From: JBFFZF01 sp050732695
Lineage (GTDB): Bacteria; Gemmatimonadota; Gemmatimonadetes; Longimicrobiales; RSA9
Length of the DNA: 64,000 nucleotides
NCBI GenBank assembly: GCA_050732695.1
Contig: JBOHRL010000100.1
Span: 1-64,000 of the forward strand
Direction of reading: 5' to 3'
The position numbers and the translations under genes were made by a program. The notes beneath the pieces are model-generated. The model made no database searches and was not told where the DNA came from. It was given only the letters and a program-made list of their open reading frames with translations. Below are positions 6,528 to 15,881 of this stretch, in pieces; within the stretch, counting starts at the first letter, position 1; the number at the start of each line of letters is the position of its first letter.

Positions 6528-8972
6528 CTAATTCGCGCGCAATGCGTGCGCAGGATCGATCCGCGCGGCCCGGCGGGCCGGCAGCCACGTTGCGAGAAGA
6601 GCGGTCGCCAGAAGCAGCATGCCCATGGTGGCGAAACTGATCGGATCCGTCGGGCTTACCTCGAACAGCAGGACGCGGAGGAAGCGTGTGAGTGCGAGGG
6701 CTGCGGCAGTGCCGGCGATCACGCCGGCGAAAGCGATGCGTGCGCCCTCCTGCAAGAGCATGCGCTGCATGTCATCCGCGCGCGCCCCGAGCGCCATGCG
6801 GATGCCGATCTCCCGCGTGCGCTGGCTGACTGCCCAGGAAATCACACCATAGAGTCCGATCGTGCCGAGGAACAGCGCGGCGGTGGCGGCGACGATCAGC
6901 AGAAGCATCGTGAAACTCGCGCGCGACATCGAATCCGCGACGATCCGGTCCATGGTCCGGATGTTGGCGAGCGGCAGGTTCGGGTCCAGTTCGCGGACGA
7001 TTCTGCGGATGGCAGGTGTGAGTGTGAACGGCGGCACGCTCGTGCGAACGGCGATCGTGCCGTGGCCCGGAATCATGCGCGGATCCACGGCGTTCTCGAG
7101 AATGGGCATGTACACGATCTCCGCTGCGTCGCCGCCGACCTGCTGCCTCGGCACGTCAGCCACGACGCCGGCGACGGTTGCCCAAGGCAATTCGGCGCTG
7201 ACGGCCCGGCGGATCCGCTGCCCGACCGGGTCCTCGCCCGGGAACAGCCTTCGTGCGGCGGCCGCCGACAACAGGACCGGACGCTCCGCCCCGAGTTCGG
7301 CAGGAATCCCCTGCCCTCCAACCACTGGGATTCGCATCGCTTCGAAATAGCCGGGTGTCACGTGGTAGACCGTTACGGCTGCACGCGTCTCGTCGGGCCG
7401 GCCTTCGATGTCGAGCGCGAAATCGTAATACGCGGGCTGAGGCACGAGCGGCAGACTGCTCACGCTGCCGGCATCTTCGACACCGGGCAGCGCACGGATG
7501 CGCTCGAGCAGTGCGTGCCAGAACCGCTGCGCGTCCGCGTATTCTTCGTAGCCGGAGTACGGCATGGCGATTTCGGCCGTGAGCACGCCAGCGGCATCGA
7601 AGCCCGGGTCCGTCCGCGCGAGGCGAAGGAAGCTCCGCGCCATGAGTGCCGAACCGATGAGCAGAGTGAGGGCCAGTGCAACCTGTGTGGTCACGAGCAG
7701 CAGGCGCACGCGCTGGCGTTCCACACTGGCAGTCGCGCCCGAGCCGCTCTCCTTGATCACCCTGGCGAGCGCGGATCGCGCGTAGCGGAACAGTGGAAGG
7801 ATCGAAAACAGGAGCGCAGTCACGACCGACAGGCCCGCGGCAAAGCCGAATACCCGTCGATCGATGCCGACCTCGTGGAGCCGCGGCAGATTCTGCGGGC
7901 CCCATGCAATGAGCGCCTGAATGGCCCAGTCCGCGATGAGGAGTCCCGTTGCACCGGCGAGGGCGGCGATGATGATGCTCTCTGCCGCGAAGAATCGGGC
8001 GAGATCGGTGCGCGCGGCGCCGAGCGCAGTGCGAATGGCGATCTCCTTTTTCCGGTGTTCGCCGCGCACGAGGAACAGGTTCGCCACGTTCGCGCACGCG
8101 ATCAGCAGCAGAAACACCATGCCACCGAACAGCAACCACAACGCGGCTCGCGTCTCATTCACCACGACGTGCTTCAACGGCGATACGACGGCGCGCAGCT
8201 GCGAGTCTTCGATCATCTGTGCCGTGAAGTCAGCGTAAACATCCGGCAAGGATGCGATCAGGCGGTTCAGATCGCGTTCAGCATCATCGGGATCGACGCC
8301 CGGCCGGAGTCGTGCGATGCCGTGCTCGTAGAGATCCGATGCGCGTGCACTGGCCTGGCGTGGCTCCGATGGATACCAGATGTCGATGTCGCGATGAGGA
8401 AAATCGAAACCAGGTGCGAGTACACCGATCACCTGCCGCGGCGCGCTGTTGGCCTCGATCATCGTGCCGACGATGTTCGGATCCGCGCCATAGCGGCGCT
8501 GCCACAGGCCATGGCTGATCAGCACGACGACCGGACCGGCGCTGTCGACATCTTCAACGGCCGCTAGTCGGCCCAGCACCGTACGCGCGCCCAGCACCGA
8601 GAAGAACGTCGTGGTCACCATCGCGATCGAAACCCGCTCAGCATCTCCAGTCCCGCCCGACAGGTTGACCACGTTTTCGTAGTACGTCCCGATCTCCTCG
8701 AATACGCGATTGTGGCCGCGGTAGTGCAGGTACGTGCCGTCGGACATGGCCGCTCTGTCGAGCTTCAGACCGGGTGCCGTGTGACCCACCGCTACCAGTC
8801 GCTCGGAATCCGGATAGGGCAGCGGCTCGAGGAGGATTGCATTGACAAGACTGAATACGGCGGTCGTCGCGCCCATTCCAATGGCGAGCGTGGCGATGCA
8901 GGCGAGGGTGAAGCCGGGCATTCTCGACAGGGTTCGTGCAGCCCGGCGAAGTTCACGAATGAGTTCGATCAT
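6528..8972 (-). CDS. ADOP-type permease lacking the N-terminal soluble domain
   Basis: 814 residues, the same two-fold MacB-core/FtsX architecture as the gene at 3758. It begins almost directly with the first membrane helix (MPGFTLACIATLAIGMGATTAVFSLVN). The second FtsX block, GTIGLYGVISWAVSQRTREIGIRMALGA, and the C-terminal RRAARIDPAHALRAN are typical. It lacks the soluble N-terminal segment of about 70 residues found in its neighbour and has no PadR gene next to it. No ATPase is nearby. It converges on the other permease with a gap of 109 bp. The two proteins are clearly paralogous but far from identical, so this is not a recent duplication. Confidence 0.9.
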   Translation of the reverse strand: MIELIRELRRAARTLSRMPGFTLACIATLAIGMGATTAVFSLVNAILLEPLPYPDSERLVAVGHTAPGLKLDRAAMSDGTYLHYRGHNRVFEEIGTYYENVVNLSGGTGDAERVSIAMVTTTFFSVLGARTVLGRLAAVEDVDSAGPVVVLISHGLWQRRYGADPNIVGTMIEANSAPRQVIGVLAPGFDFPHRDIDIWYPSEPRQASARASDLYEHGIARLRPGVDPDDAERDLNRLIASLPDVYADFTAQMIEDSQLRAVVSPLKHVVVNETRAALWLLFGGMVFLLLIACANVANLFLVRGEHRKKEIAIRTALGAARTDLARFFAAESIIIAALAGATGLLIADWAIQALIAWGPQNLPRLHEVGIDRRVFGFAAGLSVVTALLFSILPLFRYARSALARVIKESGSGATASVERQRVRLLLVTTQVALALTLLIGSALMARSFLRLARTDPGFDAAGVLTAEIAMPYSGYEEYADAQRFWHALLERIRALPGVEDAGSVSSLPLVPQPAYYDFALDIEGRPDETRAAVTVYHVTPGYFEAMRIPVVGGQGIPAELGAERPVLLSAAAARRLFPGEDPVGQRIRRAVSAELPWATVAGVVADVPRQQVGGDAAEIVYMPILENAVDPRMIPGHGTIAVRTSVPPFTLTPAIRRIVRELDPNLPLANIRTMDRIVADSMSRASFTMLLLIVAATAALFLGTIGLYGVISWAVSQRTREIGIRMALGARADDMQRMLLQEGARIAFAGVIAGTAAALALTRFLRVLLFEVSPTDPISFATMGMLLLATALLATWLPARRAARIDPAHALRAN

Positions 8973-9401
8973 CGCATTACCCGTCCCGTAACGCTGGCCT
9001 CGCGGTGACTGCCGCCGCGAGTCGGGGATCCTCGATCATCGACCCGCGAGGTTGCCATGCGGGTGCGAGTCACGCAAGCGCCCGCATCGGTTGCGATGGC
9101 CAGCCCCATGCCAGCCTGCGATCGAAGCGTAAGAGGTTGCGGCATGAAACGATACGTCTCGTAAAGAGGTCGGCGCTGCGCCCGCGTTGGTGTCGCTGCC
9201 GGGATTGAATGTCCCGGCAGCGGACGCACGATCAGTTCCGTGGCAGTCGAGACCCGCCTTCGTGAGCGACGCGCCTCCGATCTCGCGAACGCGCGCAAGA
9301 ATGGGCCACTCGCGGAAGAGGGCCGGCATCGCTCTGAACTTGCTGGCCTGCTCATTGCACCACGTTCTTCGAACGCAATGAAGTTCAGAAGGAGGGCGAC
9401 A
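8973..9401. other. Divergent intergenic region, 429 bp
   Basis: This lies between the minus-strand ADOP permease and the plus-strand YHS gene and should hold both promoters. I see no well-formed -35/-10 pair and no convincing small gene. Only the AAGGAGG ribosome binding site of the YHS gene (9389-9395) is clear. Confidence 0.4.
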
Positions 9402-9701
9402 ATGGCACAGGTAAAGGACCCGGTCTGCGGGATGATGTTGGAGTCGAGCACGGCGGCCGGGCAGTCGACATTCCGAGACAAGACCTACTATTTTTGCTCG
9501 GAGGAATGCCTTCGCCAGTTCGAGGCCGATCCCGAACGCTATGTCCGGGCAGGCTCAGCGAAGGAGATCGAATTCGAGCGGCATGAGCCGCCGTACACGA
9601 AGACCGGTCCGATCGTGGCGCCGAAGTTCGGCTCGGCCGGAAGTGGTGGCGCAGAGTACGAGAGGCTTCCCGAGATGCACGACGAAGACGAGACCCAGTA
9701 G
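9402..9701 (+). CDS. YHS-domain protein
   Basis: 99 residues. The N-terminal half is a YHS domain, a small metal-associated module found in copper ATPases, monooxygenases and stand-alone proteins. It has KDPVCGMML near the start and KTYYFCSEECLRQFEADPERY with the expected cysteines. The C-terminal half, rich in Gly, Pro and acidic residues and ending EMHDEDETQ, has no recognised domain. The AAGGAGG at 9389-9395 places the start at 9402 rather than at any upstream in-frame codon. No copper transport gene is adjacent, so the metal partner is unknown. Confidence 0.85.
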   Translation: MAQVKDPVCGMMLESSTAAGQSTFRDKTYYFCSEECLRQFEADPERYVRAGSAKEIEFERHEPPYTKTGPIVAPKFGSAGSGGAEYERLPEMHDEDETQ

Positions 9702-9820
9702 CGCCGGCGTCGCCGCGGAACTCGTGCAGGCCCAGCCAACGGGCGCGTCCGCATGTTGGCGAGGAACGGAGCTGTCCATCGTGTACGATGCACTCCAGCG
9801 TACTGCACGGGACGTGTACG

Positions 9821-12553
9821 ATGATGCCGACAAGGATTCCTCTCCTCGCCGCTGGCGCCCTGTTGTTGAGCGCAGCGCCTGCCGGCGCCCAGCGCCTCAC
9901 ACCCGCGGTTCTCGACAGCATCCAGTTCCGTAACCTTGGACCGTTTCGCGCGGGCGCGTGGATCACCGACTTCGCTGTCCCGGCCACACCGGAGCGCGCG
10001 CACCGGTACACGTTCTACGTCGGTACGCGCAACGGCGGCGTTTGGAAAACGGTGAATGCAGGCACGACGTTCGAACCTGTCTTCGATGCACTCGATCAGC
10101 AGTCGATCGGTGCAGTGGCCGTGGCTTCGTCGAATGAGAACCTCGTGTGGGCCGGAACGGGCGAGTCGTACGTCGCCCGCTATTCGTATTCCGGCGACGG
10201 TGTTTACAAGTCCACCGATGCGGGCAGCACATGGGCGCACATGGGACTGCGTGAAACGCAGCACATTTCGCGTATCGTGATCCACCCACACGATCCTGCG
10301 ATCGTGTACGTCGCCGCCATGGGTCCGCTGCACACGCGCAGCGGCGCACGCGGCGTCTTCCGCACACGTAATGGCGGCCAGACATGGGACCGTGTGCTGT
10401 TCGTGGACGATCTCGTCGGTGTGATCGATCTGGTCATGGACCCCGCCGATCCGAGCATCCTGTATGCAGCGACGTACGAGAAGGAAAGAACTGCGTGGCG
10501 GCTTGTGCAGGGAGGCCCGGGCAGCGGCGTTCACAAGACGATCGATGGCGGCGATTCCTGGACTCGCCTCGAAGGCGGCCTGCCCACTGGCACGATCGGC
10601 CGCATCGGCATCGATGTCTTTCGCGACAACCCGAACGTGTTGTATGCGCTGATCGAGAACCTGAATCCCAGAGCGGCGGAGCTGCCGCAACCGAATCCGG
10701 TCGGCGGTGGCATCGGTGAGGTTTATCGCTCCGATGATGGCGGCGCGACGTGGCGCATGACACACGATCCGAAGATCAACGTGGGTGGGAAGGCGCCATA
10801 CTCCTTCAACTGGCTACGCATCGACCCCGGCAACGATCAGAAAGTCTGGGTCAGCAGTGTCTGGGTCGCCCATACCACCGATGGCGGACGGACCTGGATC
10901 GGCCTCGATGGCGCCGAAGACACCGAGGATGGCGAGCGGCAGCGGTTCCGCCGGATGTTCGGCGATATCCGCGCGATATGGGTCGATCCCGAAGACCCCG
11001 AACGACTGCTGGTCGGCTCCGATGGCGGCGTGTACATCACGTTCGATGGTGGTCACAGCGTCCGGCATCTTTCCAACCTGCCATTGGGTGAGATCTACGC
11101 CATCGCCGTGGACATGGACGACCCCTATCACATCCATGCCGGACTCCAGGATCATGAGTCCTGGCGCGCACCCATCAATGGCTTCGCGGGCGAGGTCGGC
11201 TCCGAGTTGTGGGTCACGGTCGGGACCGGCGATGGGATGTACAATGCGGTCGACCCGACCGACAGCCGCTGGGTCTACAACACCCAGCAGTTCGGCGGTC
11301 ATTATCGGCAGAACCTGGTCACGGCCGAGCGAACCAGCATCGCACCACGGCCGCCGGATGGCCAGCCGCGGTACCGCTACACGTGGACCACTCCGATCGT
11401 CCTCTCACCACACGACCCCAGAACGCTTATCACGGGCGCACAGATGGTGCTCCGCTCGCGCGACCGCGGCGACACCTGGCAGGAGATCAGCCCCGATCTG
11501 ACCACAGGCGCATCGCAAGGCGCGCCAGATGCCGAGCGCTGCACGACGACCCGTGCGGCAGAAGGCAACATCTGGTACTGCACAATTACGACCATCGCCG
11601 AATCGCTGCACTCACGCGGGGTCTTGTGGGCAGCCACCGATGACGGCCGCATCCATGTGACGCGCGACGATGCCGCATCGTGGTCCGATGTTACGCCGCA
11701 CATCCTCGCAGCGGGAGCCCCTCCCGGCTACTGGTTCACACGCGTCACACCGTCCCGGCATGTTGCCGGCACCGCATACGCCACAATGACCGGTTTCCAC
11801 CGCGATGATGATCGCCCGCTCGTCTTCCGCACGGATGATCTCGGCGCGACCTGGCGCAGCCTCGCCGCGACACTTCCCGGCGCTGCGCCTGCCAATGTGA
11901 TCATCGAAGATCACACGAATCCCGATCTGCTCTTCCTCGGCACGGACCGCGGCCTGTTCATGAGCATCGACGGCGGCGTACGCTGGGTGCCGTTCCAGGC
12001 CAACATGCCGATCGTGCCGGTGCGCGACCTCGTCGTACACCCGCGCGAGAACGACCTCGTCGTGGGCACCCATGGCCGCGCCATCTGGGTCGCTGATATC
12101 ACGCCATTACAGCAGCTCTCGGAGGCCGTACTCGCGGAGCCCATCCATCTCTTCCAGCCGGAGCCGAAAGGCCTCCGCATCGAGAGCGACTGGGGAAACT
12201 ATGGCCTCGAGGGCGACCATATCCTGGCCACTCCCAATGAGCCGAATGGCATGATCATCCAGTACTGGCAGCGCGACGCCGCGCCCCGGCCGTTGACGAT
12301 TCGGATCACCGATGGCGCGGGCAACCTCGTTCGTACCCTCCAGACTCAGCCCGGATCAGGGCTCCGCCACGTCGTCTGGGATCTGCGGCACGCCCCGGAG
12401 CAAGGTGCCGGGCGCGCCGGGTCTCGGCGAAATGCCCCCGAACCCGTCCCGCCCGGAGAGTACACCATCACTCTGGAAGCCGGCAGCCAACGGTGGTCAC
12501 GGAAGGCCACCGTAAAGCCAGCCGTCGCGCTGCCGCGGATCGCATCCCACTGA
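9821..12553 (+). CDS. Secreted BNR/VPS10-repeat beta-propeller protein
   Basis: 910 residues with an N-terminal signal peptide (RIPLLAAGALLLSAAPAGAQ). The body consists of many BNR (Asp-box) repeats: variants of GGVYKSTDAGSTW recur as NGGVWKTVNAGTTF, GDGVYKSTDAGSTW, SGVHKTIDGGDSW and GEVYRSDDGGATW, forming large beta-propellers as in sortilin VPS10 domains and exosialidases. A short C-terminal beta domain (PLTIRITDGAGNLVRTLQ, then a rigid ending PPGEYTITLEAG) follows. Such proteins are abundant and paralogous in Gemmatimonadota and Acidobacteriota and are often auto-named glycosyl hydrolases, but no catalytic residues can be assigned. It probably acts in the periplasm or on the surface. Two adjacent ATGs (9821 and 9824) could serve as start. 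Confidence 0.85.
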   Translation: MMPTRIPLLAAGALLLSAAPAGAQRLTPAVLDSIQFRNLGPFRAGAWITDFAVPATPERAHRYTFYVGTRNGGVWKTVNAGTTFEPVFDALDQQSIGAVAVASSNENLVWAGTGESYVARYSYSGDGVYKSTDAGSTWAHMGLRETQHISRIVIHPHDPAIVYVAAMGPLHTRSGARGVFRTRNGGQTWDRVLFVDDLVGVIDLVMDPADPSILYAATYEKERTAWRLVQGGPGSGVHKTIDGGDSWTRLEGGLPTGTIGRIGIDVFRDNPNVLYALIENLNPRAAELPQPNPVGGGIGEVYRSDDGGATWRMTHDPKINVGGKAPYSFNWLRIDPGNDQKVWVSSVWVAHTTDGGRTWIGLDGAEDTEDGERQRFRRMFGDIRAIWVDPEDPERLLVGSDGGVYITFDGGHSVRHLSNLPLGEIYAIAVDMDDPYHIHAGLQDHESWRAPINGFAGEVGSELWVTVGTGDGMYNAVDPTDSRWVYNTQQFGGHYRQNLVTAERTSIAPRPPDGQPRYRYTWTTPIVLSPHDPRTLITGAQMVLRSRDRGDTWQEISPDLTTGASQGAPDAERCTTTRAAEGNIWYCTITTIAESLHSRGVLWAATDDGRIHVTRDDAASWSDVTPHILAAGAPPGYWFTRVTPSRHVAGTAYATMTGFHRDDDRPLVFRTDDLGATWRSLAATLPGAAPANVIIEDHTNPDLLFLGTDRGLFMSIDGGVRWVPFQANMPIVPVRDLVVHPRENDLVVGTHGRAIWVADITPLQQLSEAVLAEPIHLFQPEPKGLRIESDWGNYGLEGDHILATPNEPNGMIIQYWQRDAAPRPLTIRITDGAGNLVRTLQTQPGSGLRHVVWDLRHAPEQGAGRAGSRRNAPEPVPPGEYTITLEAGSQRWSRKATVKPAVALPRIASH

Positions 12554-12584
12554 CGACAGTTCGAGCGTCGAGGCACCACAGCTC

Positions 12585-12613
12585 TTGACACCTTGATTCT
12601 ACATGCGTAGTAT
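12585..12613 (+). promoter_or_regulatory. sigma70-type promoter of the BlaI/M56 operon
   Basis: TTGACA (12585-12590), then exactly 17 bases, then TAGTAT (12608-12613). This is a near-consensus promoter. The start codon of the repressor gene is about 90 bp downstream. The core is embedded in dyad sequence that fits a BlaI-type operator. Confidence 0.75.
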
Positions 12614-12625
12614 GACACCTGTAGA
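12598..12625. promoter_or_regulatory. BlaI-type operator dyads overlapping the promoter
   Basis: TCTACA (12598-12603) and TGTAGA (12620-12625) form an inverted repeat around the -10 box and start point. A second dyad, CTAC-ATGC-GTAG (12599-12610), sits inside it. TGACACCT occurs twice, at 12586-12593 and 12613-12620, 27 bp apart. Known BlaI/MecI operators carry TACA/TGTA half-sites, so autoregulation by the adjacent repressor is the natural reading. Confidence 0.65.
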
Positions 12626-12706
12626 CCAACGCCTCTGGCGGCGCACGCAGCCTACGGGCTCGAGGAAGCAAAGGCGTCGCAGGCCAACGCTTGCGGGGAC
12701 GGTCTG

Positions 12707-13129
12707 GTGGCACGGCACGAACGGGACGGGAGAAGTGAGACGAAGCATGCGCTGACCGGCTTGCAACTGGCGCTGGTGCGCGTGCTATGGGAGCGGGGTT
12801 CCGCGACGGTAGTGGAGGTGCAGGAGGCACTTCGCGAGGAGCGGCCTCTGGCGCAGACGACCGTAGCCACGTTGTTGTCGCGGTTGGAGAAGCGAGGGGT
12901 GGTGGCGTATCGGACGGAGGGCCGGCAGTACGTGTACCGGGCGCTGATCACGGAGGACGAAGTCCGTGGCTCGGTGCTGGAAGAGGTGACGGAGCGACTG
13001 TTCCACGGTGACGTTGCGACGCTGGTGAGCCATCTCATCTCGGGAACAGAGGTGGATGCGCGGGAGCTGGCACGAGTGCGCGAGCTGATCGAGGCGCGTG
13101 AGCGCGAGCTGAAGCGGAGGAAACGATGA
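12707..13129 (+). CDS. BlaI/MecI-family transcriptional repressor
   Basis: 140 residues with the Penicillinase_R winged helix. LTGLQLALVRVLWERGSATV leads into the recognition helix region LAQTTVATLLSRLEKRGVV, followed by the wing residues TEGRQYVYRAL. The C-terminal dimerisation helices are rich in Glu/Arg. In BlaI and MecI this half carries the cleavage site used to relieve repression. The gene lies directly downstream of a strong promoter with BlaI-like dyads and overlaps the M56 gene by ATGA (13126-13129). The pair therefore looks like a BlaI/BlaR1-type sensor switch. No beta-lactamase gene is in sight, so the inducer and target are open. Confidence 0.9.
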   Translation: MARHERDGRSETKHALTGLQLALVRVLWERGSATVVEVQEALREERPLAQTTVATLLSRLEKRGVVAYRTEGRQYVYRALITEDEVRGSVLEEVTERLFHGDVATLVSHLISGTEVDARELARVRELIEARERELKRRKR

Positions 13130-15771
13130 ACGTCGCGGAGTGGTGGTCGTTGGGAGCGGCTGTGCTGCTGGCGTTTCTGCTGACGTACGCGCTGCACAGT
13201 ACGGTGCTGCTGGCGGCGGTCGCGGTGCTGACGCGTGTAGTCCATGCGACAGAGTGGCACGATGTCCTCTGGAGAACGGCCCTTGTCGGCGGTGTCGTCA
13301 CGGCGGCAGCGGTGACCGTGGCCGGGACGCGCTGGATCGCGGTCGGCCCTACGTGGACGACTGCGGAATCCATGCTGGCCGGTTCTGCCGCGATGGCCGA
13401 GGCGCCTCCGAACGGAACGGGTGCGGCGCTACAGGACGGTGCGGGTTTGCGGTCTGACGATGTGGTACTACCGTCTGAAGACGCAGGGGCGCCGGACGTT
13501 GCCGAACACGCGTCCGCATCTGCATCGCGCAGCAGTAGCGCAGACCGCTCCGCACTCGTTGCAGGCGACGGCGAGGCGGATGGCACGGACGGTCGCGGCG
13601 TTGGCGCCGCCAGCGGATCCGGGTCGAGCACGGAGCGCCGCCTGGTTCAACGTTCCGGCACCGGTGTGAGAGTTGCCGCGGCCGCGATGCCGGTGGTTAT
13701 CCTCTGGCTGGTCGTCGGATTCGGACGTCTGGCACGGCTGATGTTGCGTCGGCGCGGCCTGTTCACGCTCCTCTCCGATCGGCGGCCTGTCACGGTTGGC
13801 CCGGCTGCGGCCGGGTTCGCAGCCGCTGTGGTGGCCGCAGGGCTGCGCCGGCCTGTTCGGCTCACAGCATCGCGCTCGTGTTCGGTGCCGATGGCGCTGA
13901 CGTCGCGCGAAGTGTGTGTACCGGATCGCTTTCTGACGGACCTGGACGTGGAGCAGCAGTGTGGCGCGCTGGCGCACGAAGCAGCGCACCTGGCGCGACG
14001 CGATCCGTCGTGGGTCTTTGGCCTCGCGATGCTGGAGGCCGTGTTCTTCTTCCAGCCGTTGAACGCGTTCGGGCTGCGACGCGCGAAGGAAGCGGCGGAG
14101 TATCTGTGTGACGACTGGGCAGTGCGCGCCGGGTCAGGGCTCGGCCTCGCGCGATGCCTCGAGACGGTCGCGTCATGGCTTCTGCCAGGGCATTCACGGT
14201 TGTTTGCGGCGGTGAGCGCGATGGCGGAGCGCCGATCGACGCTCGTGCGGCGAGTGGAACGCCTGGTCACAACACATGCCGGGCGCGGATCCGATGCACG
14301 GCCGGCGACCGCTGCCGCGTTTGGACTTGTGTTGCTGGTCGCGGTCGCTGCGCCCGCATTCACGCGCCCCGCGGCGGTTGCAGCGGGCGGCGTGCAGGTC
14401 GGACAGGAGTCCGTGGTCCGCGCACCGGACCCGGCGGCGCAGCTTCGCGAGCGCTGGACCTGGGCGTTGCGCGCGGCGGAGTCGCAACGGATGCGACCGT
14501 TCTGGATCGTGTGGGCGTTCGACCGCCCGACCTCGCCCAACGAGCAGTTCATCAGCGACAGCGAAGGAATCGACTTCAGCGAGATCGACTGGCAGGGCAC
14601 GCCTCTGCGCTCGGTGCTGGGTGGCGGAGCTGCGTATGGCAATGGTACGATCGCGATCCTGCTCCGCCTTGGCGACGCATCCGAGCCGTCCATCGACCGC
14701 ATCGCACACCGCAGTATGACGCTGGGGATGGACTTCGACCGGCAACGCGTCTTCTGGCTCGGATCCGCGCGAGACGAGGAGAGCATCGCGTGGCTCGAAA
14801 CGCTGCTCACGCGCGTGCCGGCAGAGAATCTGAAGAGCGAACTGGTCGAGGCCCTGGCATTGCATGCCACATCGTCAATCGTGCTGCCGTCATTGGGCCG
14901 GATCCTGGCCGAGCAGGCCTCTGCGGACGTTCGGTCCGAGGCGGCGGAGGGTCTCGAGTACCACGATGTCGCGGCGTCACTGGCGCTCGCGCGGGAGACC
15001 GCGTCTACCGATGCATCGTCGCTCGTGAGGCGCGAGGCGGCGGAGGCGATCGGCGGGATTCAGACAACCGGTTCTGCGGCCGCACTCGTGGAACTGGCGC
15101 TCGAATCCAGTGATGCGACCGTTCGCGCAGAAGCCGCAGAGGCGCTCGAGGATCAGCCGCAGGCCGATGCGCTGCCGGCGCTCGAGCGCATCATCTTCGA
15201 GGCCCGCGATGCAGGCGCGCAAACGGAGGCGGTCGAGGCGCTCGCCAGATTCGGCGATGACGCAATCGAGCTGTTGCGCCGCACCATCTGGGAGCATCCC
15301 GTCTCGATGACGCGTATGGAAGCCGTGGAGACGCTCGGCGATACCGGCTCGGATCGCGTGCTTCCGCTGCTCGGCGACATCGTGGAACGCCATCCGGACG
15401 GGAGAGTCCAGGACGAAGCGTTGGATGTGCTCGCGGACATGGACTCGCCGCGCGCGCGCACCATGCTGCTCGATGCGGTCACGCTGAGCAGCGCCCCCGA
15501 GACGCGGCGGGAAGCCGTCGAGCGGATCACCGAAGCTGGGAAGGACGCGCCGCTCACGCGCGAGCAGGTCGAGGAAGTTGCGGCCGTACTCGAGCGCGTC
15601 GCGTTCGACGATCCCGATCGGGCCGTCCGGATGCAGGCTGTCGAGTCGATGGCGGACTTGCCACGCGACATCGCGCTGCCCCTGCTGCGCCGCGTGATCG
15701 AACGCCATCCCGATGCAGGTGTGCGGAAAGAAGCGGTCGACGTGCTCGCTGACATGCGTCTGGACCGCTGA
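13126..15771 (+). CDS. M56 (BlaR1-like) membrane metalloprotease fused to C-terminal HEAT repeats
   Basis: 881 residues. N-terminal membrane helices (about 10-36 and 45-66) and a further helix near 182-200 frame a Ser/Ala/Gly-rich linker. The zinc site is HEAAH at 284-288, with the third ligand expected at E325 in EYLCDDWAV. A helix at about 396-412 ends the protease part. After about residue 570 the protein becomes a run of roughly ten HEAT-type helical repeats with cores such as VRSEAAEGL, VRREAAEAI, VRAEAAEAL, TRREAVERI and VRKEAVDVL. BlaR1 instead carries a penicillin-binding sensor domain there, so a different signal or protein partner is likely. It is coupled to the BlaI gene by ATGA overlap. 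Confidence 0.85.
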   Translation: MNVAEWWSLGAAVLLAFLLTYALHSTVLLAAVAVLTRVVHATEWHDVLWRTALVGGVVTAAAVTVAGTRWIAVGPTWTTAESMLAGSAAMAEAPPNGTGAALQDGAGLRSDDVVLPSEDAGAPDVAEHASASASRSSSADRSALVAGDGEADGTDGRGVGAASGSGSSTERRLVQRSGTGVRVAAAAMPVVILWLVVGFGRLARLMLRRRGLFTLLSDRRPVTVGPAAAGFAAAVVAAGLRRPVRLTASRSCSVPMALTSREVCVPDRFLTDLDVEQQCGALAHEAAHLARRDPSWVFGLAMLEAVFFFQPLNAFGLRRAKEAAEYLCDDWAVRAGSGLGLARCLETVASWLLPGHSRLFAAVSAMAERRSTLVRRVERLVTTHAGRGSDARPATAAAFGLVLLVAVAAPAFTRPAAVAAGGVQVGQESVVRAPDPAAQLRERWTWALRAAESQRMRPFWIVWAFDRPTSPNEQFISDSEGIDFSEIDWQGTPLRSVLGGGAAYGNGTIAILLRLGDASEPSIDRIAHRSMTLGMDFDRQRVFWLGSARDEESIAWLETLLTRVPAENLKSELVEALALHATSSIVLPSLGRILAEQASADVRSEAAEGLEYHDVAASLALARETASTDASSLVRREAAEAIGGIQTTGSAAALVELALESSDATVRAEAAEALEDQPQADALPALERIIFEARDAGAQTEAVEALARFGDDAIELLRRTIWEHPVSMTRMEAVETLGDTGSDRVLPLLGDIVERHPDGRVQDEALDVLADMDSPRARTMLLDAVTLSSAPETRREAVERITEAGKDAPLTREQVEEVAAVLERVAFDDPDRAVRMQAVESMADLPRDIALPLLRRVIERHPDAGVRKEAVDVLADMRLDR

Positions 15772-15826
15772 GCGTCGCGTCCCGGAAATACGTTTACCGG
15801 CCGGTCTATCCTGCCGAGGATCGATT

Positions 15827-15854
15827 CGGCCGTTGCGGTCCACACGAACGGCCG
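15827..15854. terminator. 8-bp hairpin after the M56-HEAT gene (weak terminator candidate)
   Basis: CGGCCGTT (15827-15834) pairs exactly with AACGGCCG (15847-15854) across a 12-base loop. It stands between the M56-HEAT stop and the convergent VapC gene. No U-tract follows, so the terminator reading is tentative. Confidence 0.35.
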
Positions 15855-15881
15855 GCTTTCGGATTGGGCCATGAGATCCCG

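Noticed and set aside
6423..8567. 714-codon open frame on the plus strand, antisense to the second ADOP permease
   Set aside because: Composition is Arg/Ala/Glu/Asp/His-rich shadow translation, with no family motif; the minus-strand permease is clearly the gene.
9539..10765. 408-codon minus-strand frame over the start of the BNR-repeat protein
   Set aside because: His/Arg/Ala-rich antisense translation; the plus strand has a signal peptide and clear BNR repeats.
13647..14870. 407-codon minus-strand frame opposite the M56 protease
   Set aside because: Ser/Arg/Ala/Thr-rich with no motif; the plus strand carries HEAAH and a coupled start.
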